A stretch of DNA of 64,000 bases from Anarhynchus alexandrinus. Lineage: Eukaryota; Chordata; Aves; Charadriiformes; Charadriidae. Location of the stretch: assembly GCA_008711295.1 (NCBI GenBank), contig VUYV01000090.1:2782917-2846916 (forward strand), in the 5' to 3' direction. The notes under the pieces are model-generated. The model was given only the letters and a program-made list of their open reading frames with translations. It was not told the origin of the DNA and ran no database searches. Below, piece by piece: positions 27,501 to 40,000 of the stretch (the stretch's first letter is position 1; each line of letters opens with the position of its first letter). The translations under genes and the position numbers were made by a program.

Positions 27501-30368
27501 TTAAGAAGCAGAGTCATCAGTGGTCTCATTTGAAGCACATAAATTCCCAACATTTCATTTACTGGACTATTAAGCTTAAAAATACAGAAGATATAAATTT
27601 TTTTATTTGCTCTGTGGCTTACAACAGTGGAGAATTAAGAGTGCTTCACTAACAGAAACATCAACTGTCTGATTTTAGATGTAGACTCGTAACACCATAC
27701 TATACTATCCTAAATGTATCCAAGCTAACTAAATTTTTTGACTGGCTGTACCAACCAAAATGAATCTACACTCTAGCATACTATGTCAAGTTTCTGTAAC
27801 TGATCAGTCTTCCAAGAAAAATGCATGAATCCTCCTCCCACTGTTGGACATAAACTTTCATTTAGTTCCTCAGTTATGTATGCCCACCATCTCTCAGTCA
27901 AGGAAATCCTTTTATTTACTTGCATGATGAGCCTAGGGGCCAGAAGAAAGCCACAGCAGTGTTAAGTCACTATGCAAGAGTACAAGAACAAATCTAGAGA
28001 GATGCTCCCCATTCTAAATCCTTCCTGCTTCTAAAAGTTGCATGGTAGATCTTCCTGGTCAGACGCAGTCTTTGTATTTAACAGCCTCCCACTCAATTAG
28101 TCAAGATTTTCTAATAATATTTTGCCTTTCAAATCTATATACACTTTTGGCATCCAAAGCATCCCAGCTTTCGTTCATCTCCTTTTATTTTGAACCCGTT
28201 TTCATCTCGTTTTCTTTGAGGCTCCCCCATACTGATATTAACACCTAGGAAATACTTCCTATTCAGCCACTCCAGAACACTTATTAACGCTATGCTTCCC
28301 TGATTTCCTTTTTCCTTCCCATTATCAGAAAAAAATACTCCAACGTAGTCAAGTTTTGTCACACAGAGTTCATTCTGTAGAGAAGAATAACAAAAGTGAT
28401 GAAAAATACTTTACCCCACTGTATTGTTTCCATTTCAGAAATAGAAGGGGACTGATAAAAGTATTCAAGACAAATATTTGACAGAGTTAGAGCAGTCTAA
28501 TTATTTTCCCTTTTGTTCTCTGCTCCTTTCCTGATAACTTCTAAAATTCTATTTGCTTTTTTTGGGCGCTACTAACTGCTGGATATTTTCACTGTTGTAA
28601 TACCAAGATGTTTCTCTTGACATACTAATTAATTCAGAGCCTATCAAATTATGTAGATACTGCTACTGCAAGAGCTCAACACGGAGAGGCAGTATGAAAA
28701 ATTCTGAACATAAATTATTACTAAGTGCAACAGTTTTTACCTAAGGAGGAAAAATGATCCAAACTTCACTTACACAAAGATCAGCTTCAATTCAATTACT
28801 GCCACTCTGGAACGAGGTTTTAGTATTAGAATAGACGCTTCTACAGAATTATTTATCAGAAGCAGGCGAAAGGAGAAAAATATATCCAGCATTAAGAAAT
28901 ATTACCAAATGAATAGACAGTAGAAGTATAAGAATTAATTTTCCATTGCACAAATCTCTGACACACAATATACACTCAACAACAGTTCTATTACCTTGTC
29001 ACAATACATTGTAGATGCCAAACATTTAAATGGGTTCAAGAAGTGACCAGAAAACTTACTGAGGAATAATTCACTGATGGCAATTGAGTATAAAAGGTTA
29101 CTGTCTCTATCTAGCACAGAAAGTCCCTGAGTTGCAAATCAACAGCAACTGTATGAGTATTCTGACCAGGCAGAGTTGCACCTTTCTGAATAGTACTGAG
29201 CCACAGCTACATAAAAACCATTTATTTTAATTGCCATGCATTAGAATTGAAAGAGTACTGAAACACTGAAGTTACTTATTCTCCTTTAAAAAGGGTTTTA
29301 ATTATACCATAATTGTTCACTGACAAGTCCACATCACTCAAAGAGAAGAAAAAAAAGTTGGTTTTATTTTACTTCACTCACTTCAGTGAATGCCAGTCTC
29401 CTCAAAATACCATCCATCTTTTCAAAATCCTACTTTCAAAGACACTCAGGACTCATGACTCTGACTGCAGTTAATACAAGATTGATATTCTCAACATCTT
29501 GGGGCAGGGAGAAATATTTTCTGCTTGCAGTTATATGCATTTTTTTTAATATAGCAAATAATTAGTCATGAGGAAAGCAATCTTTTTCATTCTTGTAAAG
29601 ATATCAATAGAAGTACTTGAAAGACTGAAGACAAGAGCAGGAGGTGGTGGGGTTTTTGTGACTTCATGTTAACACCAAAAGTATACTTAAAATAAATACA
29701 GTAATAATTTATTTCTAATAGGCTTGGCTGTTCGTTTTTAATACCTCCCACTTTCAAAGGGTGTTCTAGTTTAAACAGATTCATGTCATTTCTATTTGGA
29801 GGCAGGGGACACCCTCAACCCATCGTTCTACTATTTTTGAAGTCCAGACTTTTTTTTTTACCTGTCAAAAATATTATCTGTTTAAGGACAAAAATTCTGA
29901 CATCAGTTCCAAAGAGAAATAAATAATATAAATCTTCACATGATGACCTCTTTCAGATTTGGTAAAGTTGAAGACTGACCGCTGCTAACATCCACCTGAC
30001 CCTTCTATAGTAAGAGCCATTAAATCTTATAAGATGAAATAAAACTAATACCAGTTAACACTTTTAAATACTAATCAGGACATCACACAGGTATTTATTA
30101 ATAAATGTTGATCCAATCAACCATGTATTAACAGCATCCAAAATGCACTTCATTAATTTCTCATAAATAGGACAATGATTATTCAGTAGATTGCCCAATT
30201 GACTTAACTCTGCTCCAGTTAGTGAAGAATGACAACTTGCTGCTTTTACTCATAAACCTCTAAACACCAGCCCACTACCTACAGCAGCCAGTCTATGATC
30301 CAGATCATGCTGTTCTCCACCTACACCACTTAAAAAATAATAGTTATTTCGCCCTCTTAATTATTTAC
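18580..30368 (-). other. OSBPL10: OSBPL10 intron between PH-helix exon and linker exon
   Basis: This 11,789-base intron is in phase 0 and bounded by GTAAAT and TTTTAG on the minus strand. I see no further coding exon and no mobile element I can name. The open frames here, up to 109 codons, lack recognisable domains and overlap each other on both strands. One single-base N follows a poly-T run at 25972-25991. The sequence is mostly AT-rich, with slightly more GC around 21.6-22.4 kb and 24.6-25.2 kb. Confidence 0.85.
25972..25992. repeat. Poly-T run ending in an ambiguous base
   Basis: Twenty T bases are followed by a single N at 25992. This is a homopolymer with uncertain length. No SINE or LINE body was recognised next to it. 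Confidence 0.9.
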
Positions 30369-30448
30369 CTTAGAATTACCTTCCTTGTGATGTTTGGCAC
30401 AGGATCGAAGCTGAGTTATCCAGTATTGTTTCTCCTTTGCATCAGCAG
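30369..30448 (-). CDS. OSBPL10: OSBPL10 coding exon, C-terminal helix of PH domain (probably exon 3)
   Basis: This 80-base exon is too short to stand out as an open frame. It begins with CT, which completes the Ala codon split from the previous exon (G|CT), and then encodes 26 whole codons: ADAKEKQYWITQLRSCAKHH followed by KEGNSK. This is the C-terminal alpha helix of the PH domain, with the Trp that is nearly invariant in PH domains at position 9 of this peptide. The acceptor on the minus strand is a good pyrimidine tract (TTTCTTGTTTCTGTTCTAG). The donor is AAG|GTAAAT. The exon ends at a codon boundary, so it fits the next exon, which starts in phase 0. It lies 1794 bases downstream (in transcription) of the PH-core exon. 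The match to the ORP10 sequence AADAKEKQ-W-TQLR-CAK is strong and ORP10-specific. Confidence 0.95.
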
Positions 30449-32242
30449 CTAGAACAGAAACAAGAAAATGCAGTGAATCACACATAAACCAATACTTTTT
30501 TTTTTTGCATAAGAGAATGTAACATGGTCAGGGCAGGGAGGAGAAAGATCACTTATTGGTTAGGGTGCACTATAAATTCTAATTTAGGCTACTTAAATTA
30601 AGTATATGTAAGTTCTTTAGTACAAGACATCTAAATCTGAACTTAAGATGCTGTGGCCAGTTGGAAGAGATAAGCTTATGAGTCTTCTTCATAGTTATCT
30701 CCTCCAAGTGTTATTAAAAGCAGAATTACCTCAAAATTACTTTTTTTCATGTATTTATTTTTAATCTACTTTTACTTTACTCAACTTTCTTTGTGAAGGA
30801 CAAGGGCCACAGCACACCATTTAAATCAGTGAAACCTCTACACTCAGGCTGTCAATCAGATAGCAGACAAGCTACCAGTTCCCCAGATACTTTAGTACTT
30901 CTATTTTAATGTAGTTCAACTAAATCTCTCTTTAAACCTGTGTGTCATTTGCATGCAACTTAAAGACACAAGAATGAAAAACACGATTTCCCCCATACAT
31001 CTTTGGAAAATCACTTTTAAAATTATTGAAAAGATTGTCTGCAGTCCATATCAGGTCGCTCCTGTGTAATATTAATAAGTATAGTTAGGACAGAAGTTTG
31101 GTTGTGTTTTTTATTTTTAAACAAAACACTACTACAGCAACCCTAATGAGGAATACCAATACAGACTGGATAATTTCAGTAAATATTTCCTCTTACTTCC
31201 TCTGCTATTAAGTATCTCAATGGTTATTGACTCAGCATAAAAATTATTTACCGATTTGAATCAAATTCATAGATCGTGTTAAATTAAAAGCAGCATATTT
31301 TAAGTAGCTTATAATCGCAAGTGATTGGAAAAGCTTGATAATGAAACCACAAGTGTTCATGATTTCTAGCTGTGCAAATTCCAAAACATTTTAACAGAAA
31401 CTCTCCCTGGTTGTTCTTCTGTTTCAGTTCTACATATAAAACAGCAACACACTGTACCACAGGGGAGTCCTGCATACTCTGTCCTGCTAGCCAACTAATA
31501 AACTATGGTCAGAAAAAAACTAACATAATTTTAAGCTTTTGTTACACTGTATTACATGTCACTTTTTTGTCAGTTTAGCTTTTTATAAACTAATTTGATA
31601 TGAAAGTATCCTGATCAATCAACCATACTGAAAATACCTTAGAATCAGAATACTGCTTGCTTTTTTTTAAAAAAAAAAATATATTCCAAAGTAACTCTTA
31701 CATACTCTATATTGTCTTTCTTACATTTGGGAGCAAGGGAAGGCAAAATTTTGTGCTAAAGGTACATTCAATTATTCCAAGACTGACAAAAACAGAGTAT
31801 CTTAAGAGGCTTTCACTAGCATTTTTCCGTTCTCCAACCCATCAGCACATTCACTACTGCCCATTATCTGCAGGGTGGTGGCAGGGGACAGCAATATTAG
31901 AAGTGAAATGCTACACTGTGGACAACAATGAAAACAGATTTTTCTTCCTTTGGAAACAAATAAGATACATTGTACAATCAAAATGTCACACTAACAGCTT
32001 ATAGAAGGCATCTTGAGGTATCTTCCAGCCCTGAAAGTCTATATATTGCAAATTCACACATATTTAACTCCAGATTACTGTTGCACTGGTTTATAATATA
32101 GCATGTAACAATACAGCTTTATAATCACTACTTTCTGACAGCATAAGGAAGTAAAAGAGAAATGACATATGACAGAAGAGATGCGGAAGCGGTAATAATG
32201 GGAGAGAAGAATGACCCAGCTGGCACTAAAGCAGCACTGTAC
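30449..32242 (-). other. OSBPL10: OSBPL10 intron between PH-core exon and PH-helix exon
   Basis: This 1794-base intron is bounded by GT (minus strand, at 32242) and AG (at 30449) and is in phase 1. It is AT-rich and contains no recognised gene. A possible decayed CR1 3' end lies at about 32005-32047 in the orientation opposite to the gene. Otherwise I see only homopolymer runs, for example T runs near 30489 and 31663 and an A run near 31671. Confidence 0.9.
32005..32047 (+). mobile_element. Possible decayed CR1 3' end
   Basis: The phrase gcatcttgaggtatcttcca followed by gccctgaaagtctatat resembles the end of old CR1 elements (gaggtcccttccaaccctgaaattctatgat-like). If correct it is a plus-strand, 3'-end fragment lying about 200 bases from the PH-core exon. 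The match is short and diverged, and chance is not excluded. Confidence 0.4.
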
Positions 32243-32418
32243 CTCTCAACTTATACATCTCTCCATTAGCAGAGTAGACCACCAACATGTGTGGCACTTC
32301 ATCACTGGGCGATATTATAGCTCCAGCTAAAGACAAGGTTCCTCGTGGCTTCTGGTTTTTACTTTGTTCATTCACAAAATACTGCAGAATTCCCGTCTCA
32401 AAGTCCAGCACAAAGTAC
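32243..32418 (-). CDS. OSBPL10: OSBPL10 coding exon, PH domain core (probably exon 2)
   Basis: This 176-base exon completes a split Arg codon with its first base, then encodes 58 residues and one base of the next codon. The peptide starts [20 protein letters not shown] and ends with [13 protein letters not shown]. It is the central beta-strand part of the N-terminal PH domain of ORP10, a member of the oxysterol-binding protein family. ORP10 carries phosphatidylserine and PI4P between membranes at ER contacts with Golgi and endosomes, working with ORP9; its PH domain binds PI4P. The wording [16 protein letters not shown] and [13 protein letters not shown] fits ORP10 better than its close paralogue ORP11, which has LNNEAGLLEYF at the matching place. 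On the minus strand the acceptor is a T-rich tract ending TTTGAACAG before the G of the split codon. The donor is GAG|GTACAG, weaker than its neighbours. The exon joins in frame to 30369-30448. Family assignment is from memory of the human proteins; the exon number is inferred. Confidence 0.95.
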
Positions 32419-33130
32419 CTGTTCAAAGAAAAAGCAATCAAATAATATTTCTGTTAAAATTTTTCATGCGTTTACTCAAAGAAGAGGACAAACTGATCTT
32501 AAATCAAGATCATAAATAAACAAATGTGGTTAAATTAATTTTTATAATAACTCGATTTTATAAGGTTTTGTTATTTTGATCCTTAGGTTTTGTTTTTCAA
32601 GGGCATGTGTGAGCTATTACTTTACTCATGTTTCTTTCAGATTAATGGTGAGGTTCACATACAAGACATAAAAGCAAGGAAATGAGTTAATTGAAGAGGT
32701 TCCACTGAAGAAGTATGAGACTGCTGCTTTGGGGGGGTTGGCCCCTCCCCTTTCTTTTCCCATTTATAACCTTGAAAGACATGCTAATTACGCACAACTC
32801 GTCTTTTGAAAAGGTGACGCTGTTTTTGCAGAGGAGTGACCACAATTAAAGATGCCATGGTATTTTCATCTTTGTGATATTATTTCACATACAGATGTGG
32901 AGTGTAATTTTGAAAACTGGCCAATATTATTGAACATTAGGCTCCCAATAAGTACTAGGTAGGAAGTATGGACACCTGCATATAAGAAAACAATTAGGAG
33001 GAGAGAGAAGTAAAGTCTAAATTCTATTTGGTCATTCTGCTAACAAATTCTAAGAAGGAAAAAACATTTTTACATATATTTAGGATCAGGAAATACTCAG
33101 CCAGTGAAAATCCAGTAACCACAAAGATTT

Positions 33131-33148
33131 AAAAAAAAAAAAAAAAAA
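33131..33148. repeat. Poly-A run (18 A)
   Basis: Eighteen A bases in the intron. No mobile-element body is recognised immediately upstream, so I record it only as a homopolymer. Confidence 0.9.
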
Positions 33149-36100
33149 GGTGTCGACAAACACAAGCCATTCCACAATAAACCAACTGCTAGGACTGCAA
33201 GATCATACAAACAAAAATAAACTAATTGCATTTTCCAAGTGCACTAAATGAAAGTGAAGATCTTTCGACCTTAGTATGTCAGTCTCAAGAGTTAGAAACA
33301 ATTTTTTTTCCAAATAAACCCACCTTTCACAACAGTACAGATCTTAAATTCAGTTAAATTCAGATCTTTAATTCTGTTCTGAACATAGAACAACAATTTA
33401 ACATGTAAGTGGCATTTTGTCTTAGCCCTTTTTCAATATCCCCATATGCAGAACACCTTTAACCTTTCCCATGACAAAGTATTTCCAGGATTGTCTTCAC
33501 AGCCTGTTGAAGTTACTGGTGTTCCTGTGCTCATCTCTTTTTTCAAGCTAAATAAGCCTGGACATGATGCAAGCAATCATTGCCTAAGCTTTACAAAGAT
33601 TTGGACACTTTGCTTGGGCAACCTTCCTTTGCCACATTTAGGCGTAACTCTCTGCTGCCACCACCTCTGCACCAGAACAAAGATCAAATTCTCTTTAAAA
33701 TATTACAGATTAACACCACCTGTCCCAAATTATTTTAATCTAGTGCATCACTACACCCCTCACTTCTGCCCTGACTCCATCTCCCACATCTCCCATAAGT
33801 GCCTCTGCATCCTTTCCCTCACAAAACAAATGGAAAGCCTCCCTTTTATAATCCTGAAGCATGATCTCTTCACCTTCCCTCTGCAGTTTACCTTCACCAC
33901 AAAAAAAAGGACAAGAGAAATGGCAAGCTGAATGCCAACCACCACAGTGTTTTCAACAGCAGCGTTAAAAAGGAGGAGGCCCTAAATGGAAATGGCCAAA
34001 ATTTCAGAAGATTACCTTATTGACCTGTATTACACCAGTCCATAACCTTGCTGTTTTGTTTGAGTTTTAAATGATTTTACAATACTGTTCTCCCACTTAC
34101 AAAGCATTTTTTATCTTCAGGTTGCTTATCAGGGAAAGATGATGCACTTAACTGCAGGTGAAAACAGCGGAATTGGAAAACGCACAATAAAAAAAAAAGT
34201 CAAACTTGCACATTTCATAGTAAATGTGAATTTCGCTCATTCTCAGTTTTCCTTGTCCATTTTAGGAATAACTATTAGATATTCAGGAGAAAAAGCAGAG
34301 CACTAAAAGTGATGCCGTGCCCCTGAGAAAACAATACAGTAGCTTGACCCTAAAGCTAGCACTTCTCCCCATCCAACTGAGAAGTTTTCAGCAATCTCTT
34401 TGGGTTTAGCAAACAAGCCTAGGCTTTAGATGCAGTGATGTCCACTCCAAGCCTGTGCCATCCTCATTATAATTTCATTGTCCTTTTATTGTTCAGGTAT
34501 AAATCATTTATTTCAGCTTTTGTTATCAGACCATCTTTTATCGATTAGTACCTTGGAAGTCATCATTGTGGTTATTGCAGTACAGGTCTACAATTAACAA
34601 AAGGAGGAACAACAGTTAAAAATAAAAATAAAAAAAAAGAAAGAAAGAGGCAAGAAAAATCATCTTTCCTTCTCCTATCAAGACCAAAGGATTTGGGGAA
34701 AAAAGTTCCTCTGAGTCTATTAGAACAGAATCTATTACGTTACATAAACACTACGAGCACTTCAACTCAGAAACCTTTGCATGCTAGACCAGCAAAGCAC
34801 TCCCAGAATGACTGTAAGCTCCACAAAGATGGGCTTTGCATTGCCATAAAGCTACCCCAGGGAGGGAAACCAGCCATTCGAGCACAGAATACACGTTTAC
34901 CAGGATATTGACATCAGAGCGCAACGACTTCTGCCAAATACGCATGTGCAGAGACAGCATCCTTCCACATCCTTATTATCACAGCTACAGCAGTACTGTT
35001 AACTTGCCATTCTAGCCAACCATAAAGTATTTTATATAGTCTCAGGAAAACCCAGCATTATCACTGGCCTTGTACCTTCAGTTTTCAGTACTTGTGATGA
35101 TGTCTTAGTTGCCTGTAAAAGCATGCAATATATTTCCAGTACAACTCAAGCAGTAATCTTAAAGAAAAAGGCAACCAGTTCTCACAGGCTTTCGCATCGC
35201 CCTTTTCAAGTATCCTGCCTTCTTTCTTGTCCCAGATGAACCAGCATCTATGTCTGCCAACTTCAAAAGTCGTAAGAGAAAAGAGAATTATCTACAGAAA
35301 CGTTAAGTCCCAACTGCCCAACAAAAACTTGGTGTGTCAACAAAACAGCTTTCCTGTGACTTTGGAAAGCTCAGGAACTTTTCACAGGCAGCCAGACCAT
35401 GATACTGTTTATATGGCACGGAACCAAGTATTTGCTTTTCAAGGGTTATGGTTTGATGAGCAACTCCACACGTCACATTTCACACAGTGGTATCACAGGA
35501 AAAGATAGACAGGAGTAAACTGCACAGACAACTACAGTCTCTCTCACAAGAGAAGCATAGGGATAATGCACTCCGAAAACTGCTAAAAGGATAGGAAAAG
35601 CCAGGAGAAGGAATAAGGAATTAAATGTCATATCATGCAGCGCAAGACTTCATACAAAGGAGGGTGGAAGGGAGGACCAGAAAGAGAAGAAAAGCAGAAG
35701 GTTTCAAAAACATTTTCTTGCATCACAGACCAAGTAATGACGCAGTTCAGACCATCACAAAAACTCAGACGAAATGGAGACCAGATTCTTTCATTAACTG
35801 AGGATGGAAAAACATTATATATATAAAGCAGAACAGAAGTAAGAGAATGGTACGTGTCCTATTTTAGAAGCCCCATGTAACTGTATCAAAAGGACAGGGA
35901 TATCTTTTAACTCGAGTTCCGAAAGTCGTTTGTCCTACACACCAGGGAAGTAACAGCACTAACCTCTCTAGAACTGATTAATCTTGCCACCTTATCCTGT
36001 ATTTCTCTACTGGCTTTGCTCACAGAGAGCACATTTACCCATGATGTCATATTTCTGTAATTAATTTACAGACTAACATTGATGAAAAATAACATACTCT

Positions 36101-36318
36101 TTAGAGAACAGTCAGGTAGGAGGTAGCAGTCATGTCGTACTAGACATACAAACAATTAGTGCTATACAGAAAATATGAAATAACTGTTACTGACAGACAC
36201 TTCCAAAAGGCAGTTAAATTTTCCTGTTATTCCAAAATGGGTCAAAATCATTATTTCTTTTTAAATTAATACTTATTAAAAGAGTCCATCTAATGGTAAG
36301 CTAGAAAATTACCGCTTT

Positions 36319-36356
36319 AACACATTTTAAGCAGTTTTAACTGCTTAAAATGTGTT
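36319..36356. repeat. Perfect inverted repeat, 18-bp arms, 2-bp spacer
   Basis: The left arm aacacattttaagcagtt (36319-36336) and the right arm aactgcttaaaatgtgtt (36339-36356) are exact reverse complements separated by tt. After one mismatch, two more pairs can form. In RNA this would make a long, uninterrupted hairpin with an essentially closed loop; in DNA it could extrude a cruciform. It lies in the large upstream intron with no gene at either side. Confidence 0.92.
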
Positions 36357-36833
36357 CAAAGTAGAGGCGTAAAATTACAGACAAGAAAAAGCATGCCATT
36401 TCACAAAAGAAAAGCCTTGGCTAAAGGATTTCTCCCTTTAAACTCAAACATATTCAGAGACTACAGGCTTCCTGCTCCTCTGGCCCAGCCTCCCTCAAGT
36501 TCCTGGGATTCACTGCGATACTCCCCTCTGCCACTCCAACCAAATCCAGATGCATTACCAACTGACATCAATTACAAGCTAAAACATTCAGCCATGCTCA
36601 GCGAATTAGAATTTAATTGCTGTTCTATCAAGTTTAAAAAAATAAAACAGTCTGATGATACCAGAATTTTTTTACTCTTGAGTTTGTCAATATGGCCTGA
36701 TGACACTTTGTTTCTGTTTTACTTCCCACATTTCAAATCAGTGCACTCTTAGAATAAATCCTAAGTCTTATAAATTCTGTAACCATCTGTCTTCATTAAG
36801 CACTCATCATGTTTCATTCCCCTCCCCTTTATC

Positions 36834-36834
36834 N
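36834..36834. other. Single ambiguous base (N)
   Basis: A lone N lies about ten bases before a 15-base A run. It is likely a sequencing or polishing uncertainty. Confidence 0.95.
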
Positions 36835-37003
36835 GCCATTTTAAAAAAAAAAAAAAAGTCACACAGAACAAGTATGACACCCATTAGGAAGCATAACTAT
36901 GTTGCCTTCTGAATTCTTGTAGGGGAAGACAGAGACTCAAACAGTGTACCAAGAAACTATTGCAACTGGATTTTGCATTCACTGATATGATCATTTATTA
37001 CAG

Positions 37004-37047
37004 TAATAATTATAAAATAATAATAATTATATAATATTTTATTATTA
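37004..37047. repeat. AT-only, partly palindromic tract
   Basis: This block of 44 bases consists only of A and T, with many taataat/attatta units, and is partly self-complementary. It is low-complexity intronic sequence. Confidence 0.75.
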
Positions 37048-40000
37048 GTTCCGCATTCAATAAGAACTTAAGAAAAAGCAATGACTATCTATGGTTTAAA
37101 AAGTGATAAAATGCTGGTAGTATAGGAGGAGATGACAATGGTCTACCATCAGAGCCTGTCAACAGAGAACAGCAGCTATACACATCTTCCATGAGAAAAT
37201 TTGACATTTCCAACACTATCCCATTTTAAGGCAATTAAAAAAAAAATAATTAAAAAGATACCCAAAACTATCAGAATTACACAATATGAATATTTCCCAT
37301 GTAAATTACTCACCTCACTGAATTTTCATTTTCCCATCTCCAGTCAAATTAAGCATTTCCATATTCTCCAGTGGAAATGCATATTTTTAAAAAGAAATTA
37401 TAAAGAACAAATCAAAACATTTCTAGGCATTTCAACACCTATAACATGGTGCACTGCTCACTGAAGCTGTCACTCAGATGCAAGTCTGCAATGCACCCAA
37501 AGGTATGTTCCCAGCAGAAAAAACACCTCTTAAAACTTTCTTTTCTCCCCTTATTCTGAACACATCTCAGAAACCAACCATCTGAAAATAAGTTTTCACT
37601 ACTCTGTAATCCCAAGAAGTTTTCAAGGTAGGACTGCCAAATCTTTCCACTGCGTAATGTATTCCTAGTGATTTGAATTCTCCCCACACCCTTCTTCCCC
37701 AGTTAAGTCAGTTTTCTGGACCAGATTTTGTTTGAATTCAAAATGTGATAGAAGTTTTTTTGTATAAAGACTTTTGCAACTGGACAAATGCAATCCCAGT
37801 CAAATCTTCAATTATGGACTCAGTCTGCTAAAAAAAATAACCTCTTTTGGAAAGCAATATTGTATTAATTACTTCCTAAGGTTCAATAACTAGCCTACAC
37901 TGGAATACATGCTTCATAACTGGACTGTGTCTAATCCCAGAACTCATGTTTAAAATTGGTTTAGATGATCAAATACTGCACAGTAGCATAGAAAAATCCT
38001 TTGCCTAAAGACAAAACCTTCCATAATCTCCAAACAATATAACAGTTTTCATTATATGATGACCTAACGTAGCAACTGCTTCTGCATGGAGAGGCACGCT
38101 GGGTTTCTAGAGCAGGCTAGCCTTGGTTTCAGCTTTTTGGAGTTTTTTTTCCCAGTTACTGTCTCATTAAGGGGCAGAGAAGCTTTTCTCTCTAAACACC
38201 ACTTTAGCTCTTCCACCGACACCTTTTCTTCTAAACCAGTCTCACAATATGTACTTTATGATCTACTGTTTATGTTGCTTTAGGCATAAAAAGGCAAATT
38301 GTTCAGATAAAATACATTGATTCAAAACAGCACAAAGTCTTCACCCTGATTTGAAACCTTGATAGGCAACGTCACCTTTCCTATCATATTAGAAATGTAA
38401 CAATTCACGTATTTCCCCTTCTCAGACTTTATTATTCCAGACAATGTGACAAATATTATGTTCCACTACACATTTCAGCATCAAATTAGCTCAAGAACAG
38501 ACACAGTTCACCAACAGAGGAATTTCACTACCTTCTCCTTCTACCACTTTGTTCTCAACATTTTTTAGTTTCCAAACACATGTTTTCCTTTCATTTCATT
38601 CTGATTTTCCTCCAGTGACTGCCAGGGTGTGTTCATCAGTGATTCCGTAATCCTCAAAGAGAGGACATTTTCAAGAATAAGGAATCAAGCTATTCTATAA
38701 TTCTCTTCTTTTTTTTTTTTTTAATGTAGTTAAAAAAACTAGATAAGAATTATAGTACAGAAAGTAAATGACTGTCAAACAAAAGCAAAGTTTATGGTTC
38801 CAGTAACTGAATAAGATGTCACATAGAAATATTTCATTTTGAGGAAACTGTACCTTATTAGGCCATCTTGGAGATGACATTTATGCAGCTGCTTAATTCT
38901 TTTTTTCCCCTTTTACCTTGAGCCATAAGATTAATGGAATTATTCGTGCCGATAAAGATAAAGCATGGCATACACATTTGAAAGTCAAGGACTTTATTAT
39001 TAAAAACCATCTCTAAAGTTGACATTTAAAGACAGGTGATTGGGAGAATATGCTTACATTTCAGTAACTGTTTAACATCCTTTATGCATTGAGGTTCCTC
39101 AATTTATCATTTTCTAACATAAGAAAATGTAAGAACCACAGTATTCATTAAAAGTTTTACTGACTTTGAGCATATCTGAATGAAAACTAGATTTTTAAAA
39201 CAGTAATATCTCTGCATTATTATAATTGCATATCAGTCAAGCTGAACTACAAGTTGCTGGATAGTTTTAGAAGCGTTCCACATCAAAAACAGAGATAAGA
39301 AATAGAGGAAGTATTATCCACAAATAATACATGGACTACTTATTTCTGATCATGCCCTTCATGATTTTAACATCCACAGAATTCTCATACATAAAATCTT
39401 GAAAGAAATCTCCTTTCCTGTTTTGTCAAGTTCCAGCCAATCCTTAAGTTTACAAGCAAGCCCGCTTTATGAACCAAAATATCACTTCTTCCTCAGCATC
39501 TGCAGAGGTTGCAATTGCTACAGACCAGCTCATCAGTTCATCAACTTCTGCTTGCCATGCCAATTACTTTCAACGGTCTGAAATTCTAGATAGTCAGCAA
39601 CAGACATGCTGCCCAAATTTTATTTAAGTAAAAAGAGACTACAGTAAGGATAAATATTAATATTAGTTTTCTAATCTCAAACAGAATTGCTTAGGGGTTG
39701 CATTTTAGGACTGAGGGAGGAAAAATAGGCTTAAAAATAATGCATCCATTTTAACCCATCAGGCTTGACCCTGGCTTGAACCCATTCATACAGATTTGTG
39801 GAAAAGTACATTCATCATACTAATCTATGCTTTAGCACAACATGGCCACATTGAGGGGTAACAATTGCAATTTAGGGACAAACACATAAACAAAAGGTAC
39901 ACAGTTGAGGTCGATGCCATAAACAGCACTTACTGCTCACATCCCACCAAACTGGCTAGCTGCCCAATGCTACTTTGTGCCATTTGGTAGTCCTTGCCAC

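Noticed and set aside
33446..33931. 161-codon plus-strand frame, the longest in the window
   Set aside because: It has no recognised domain, is antisense to the host gene inside an intron, and its composition looks like translated noncoding DNA. In a 64-kb window one frame of this size is expected.
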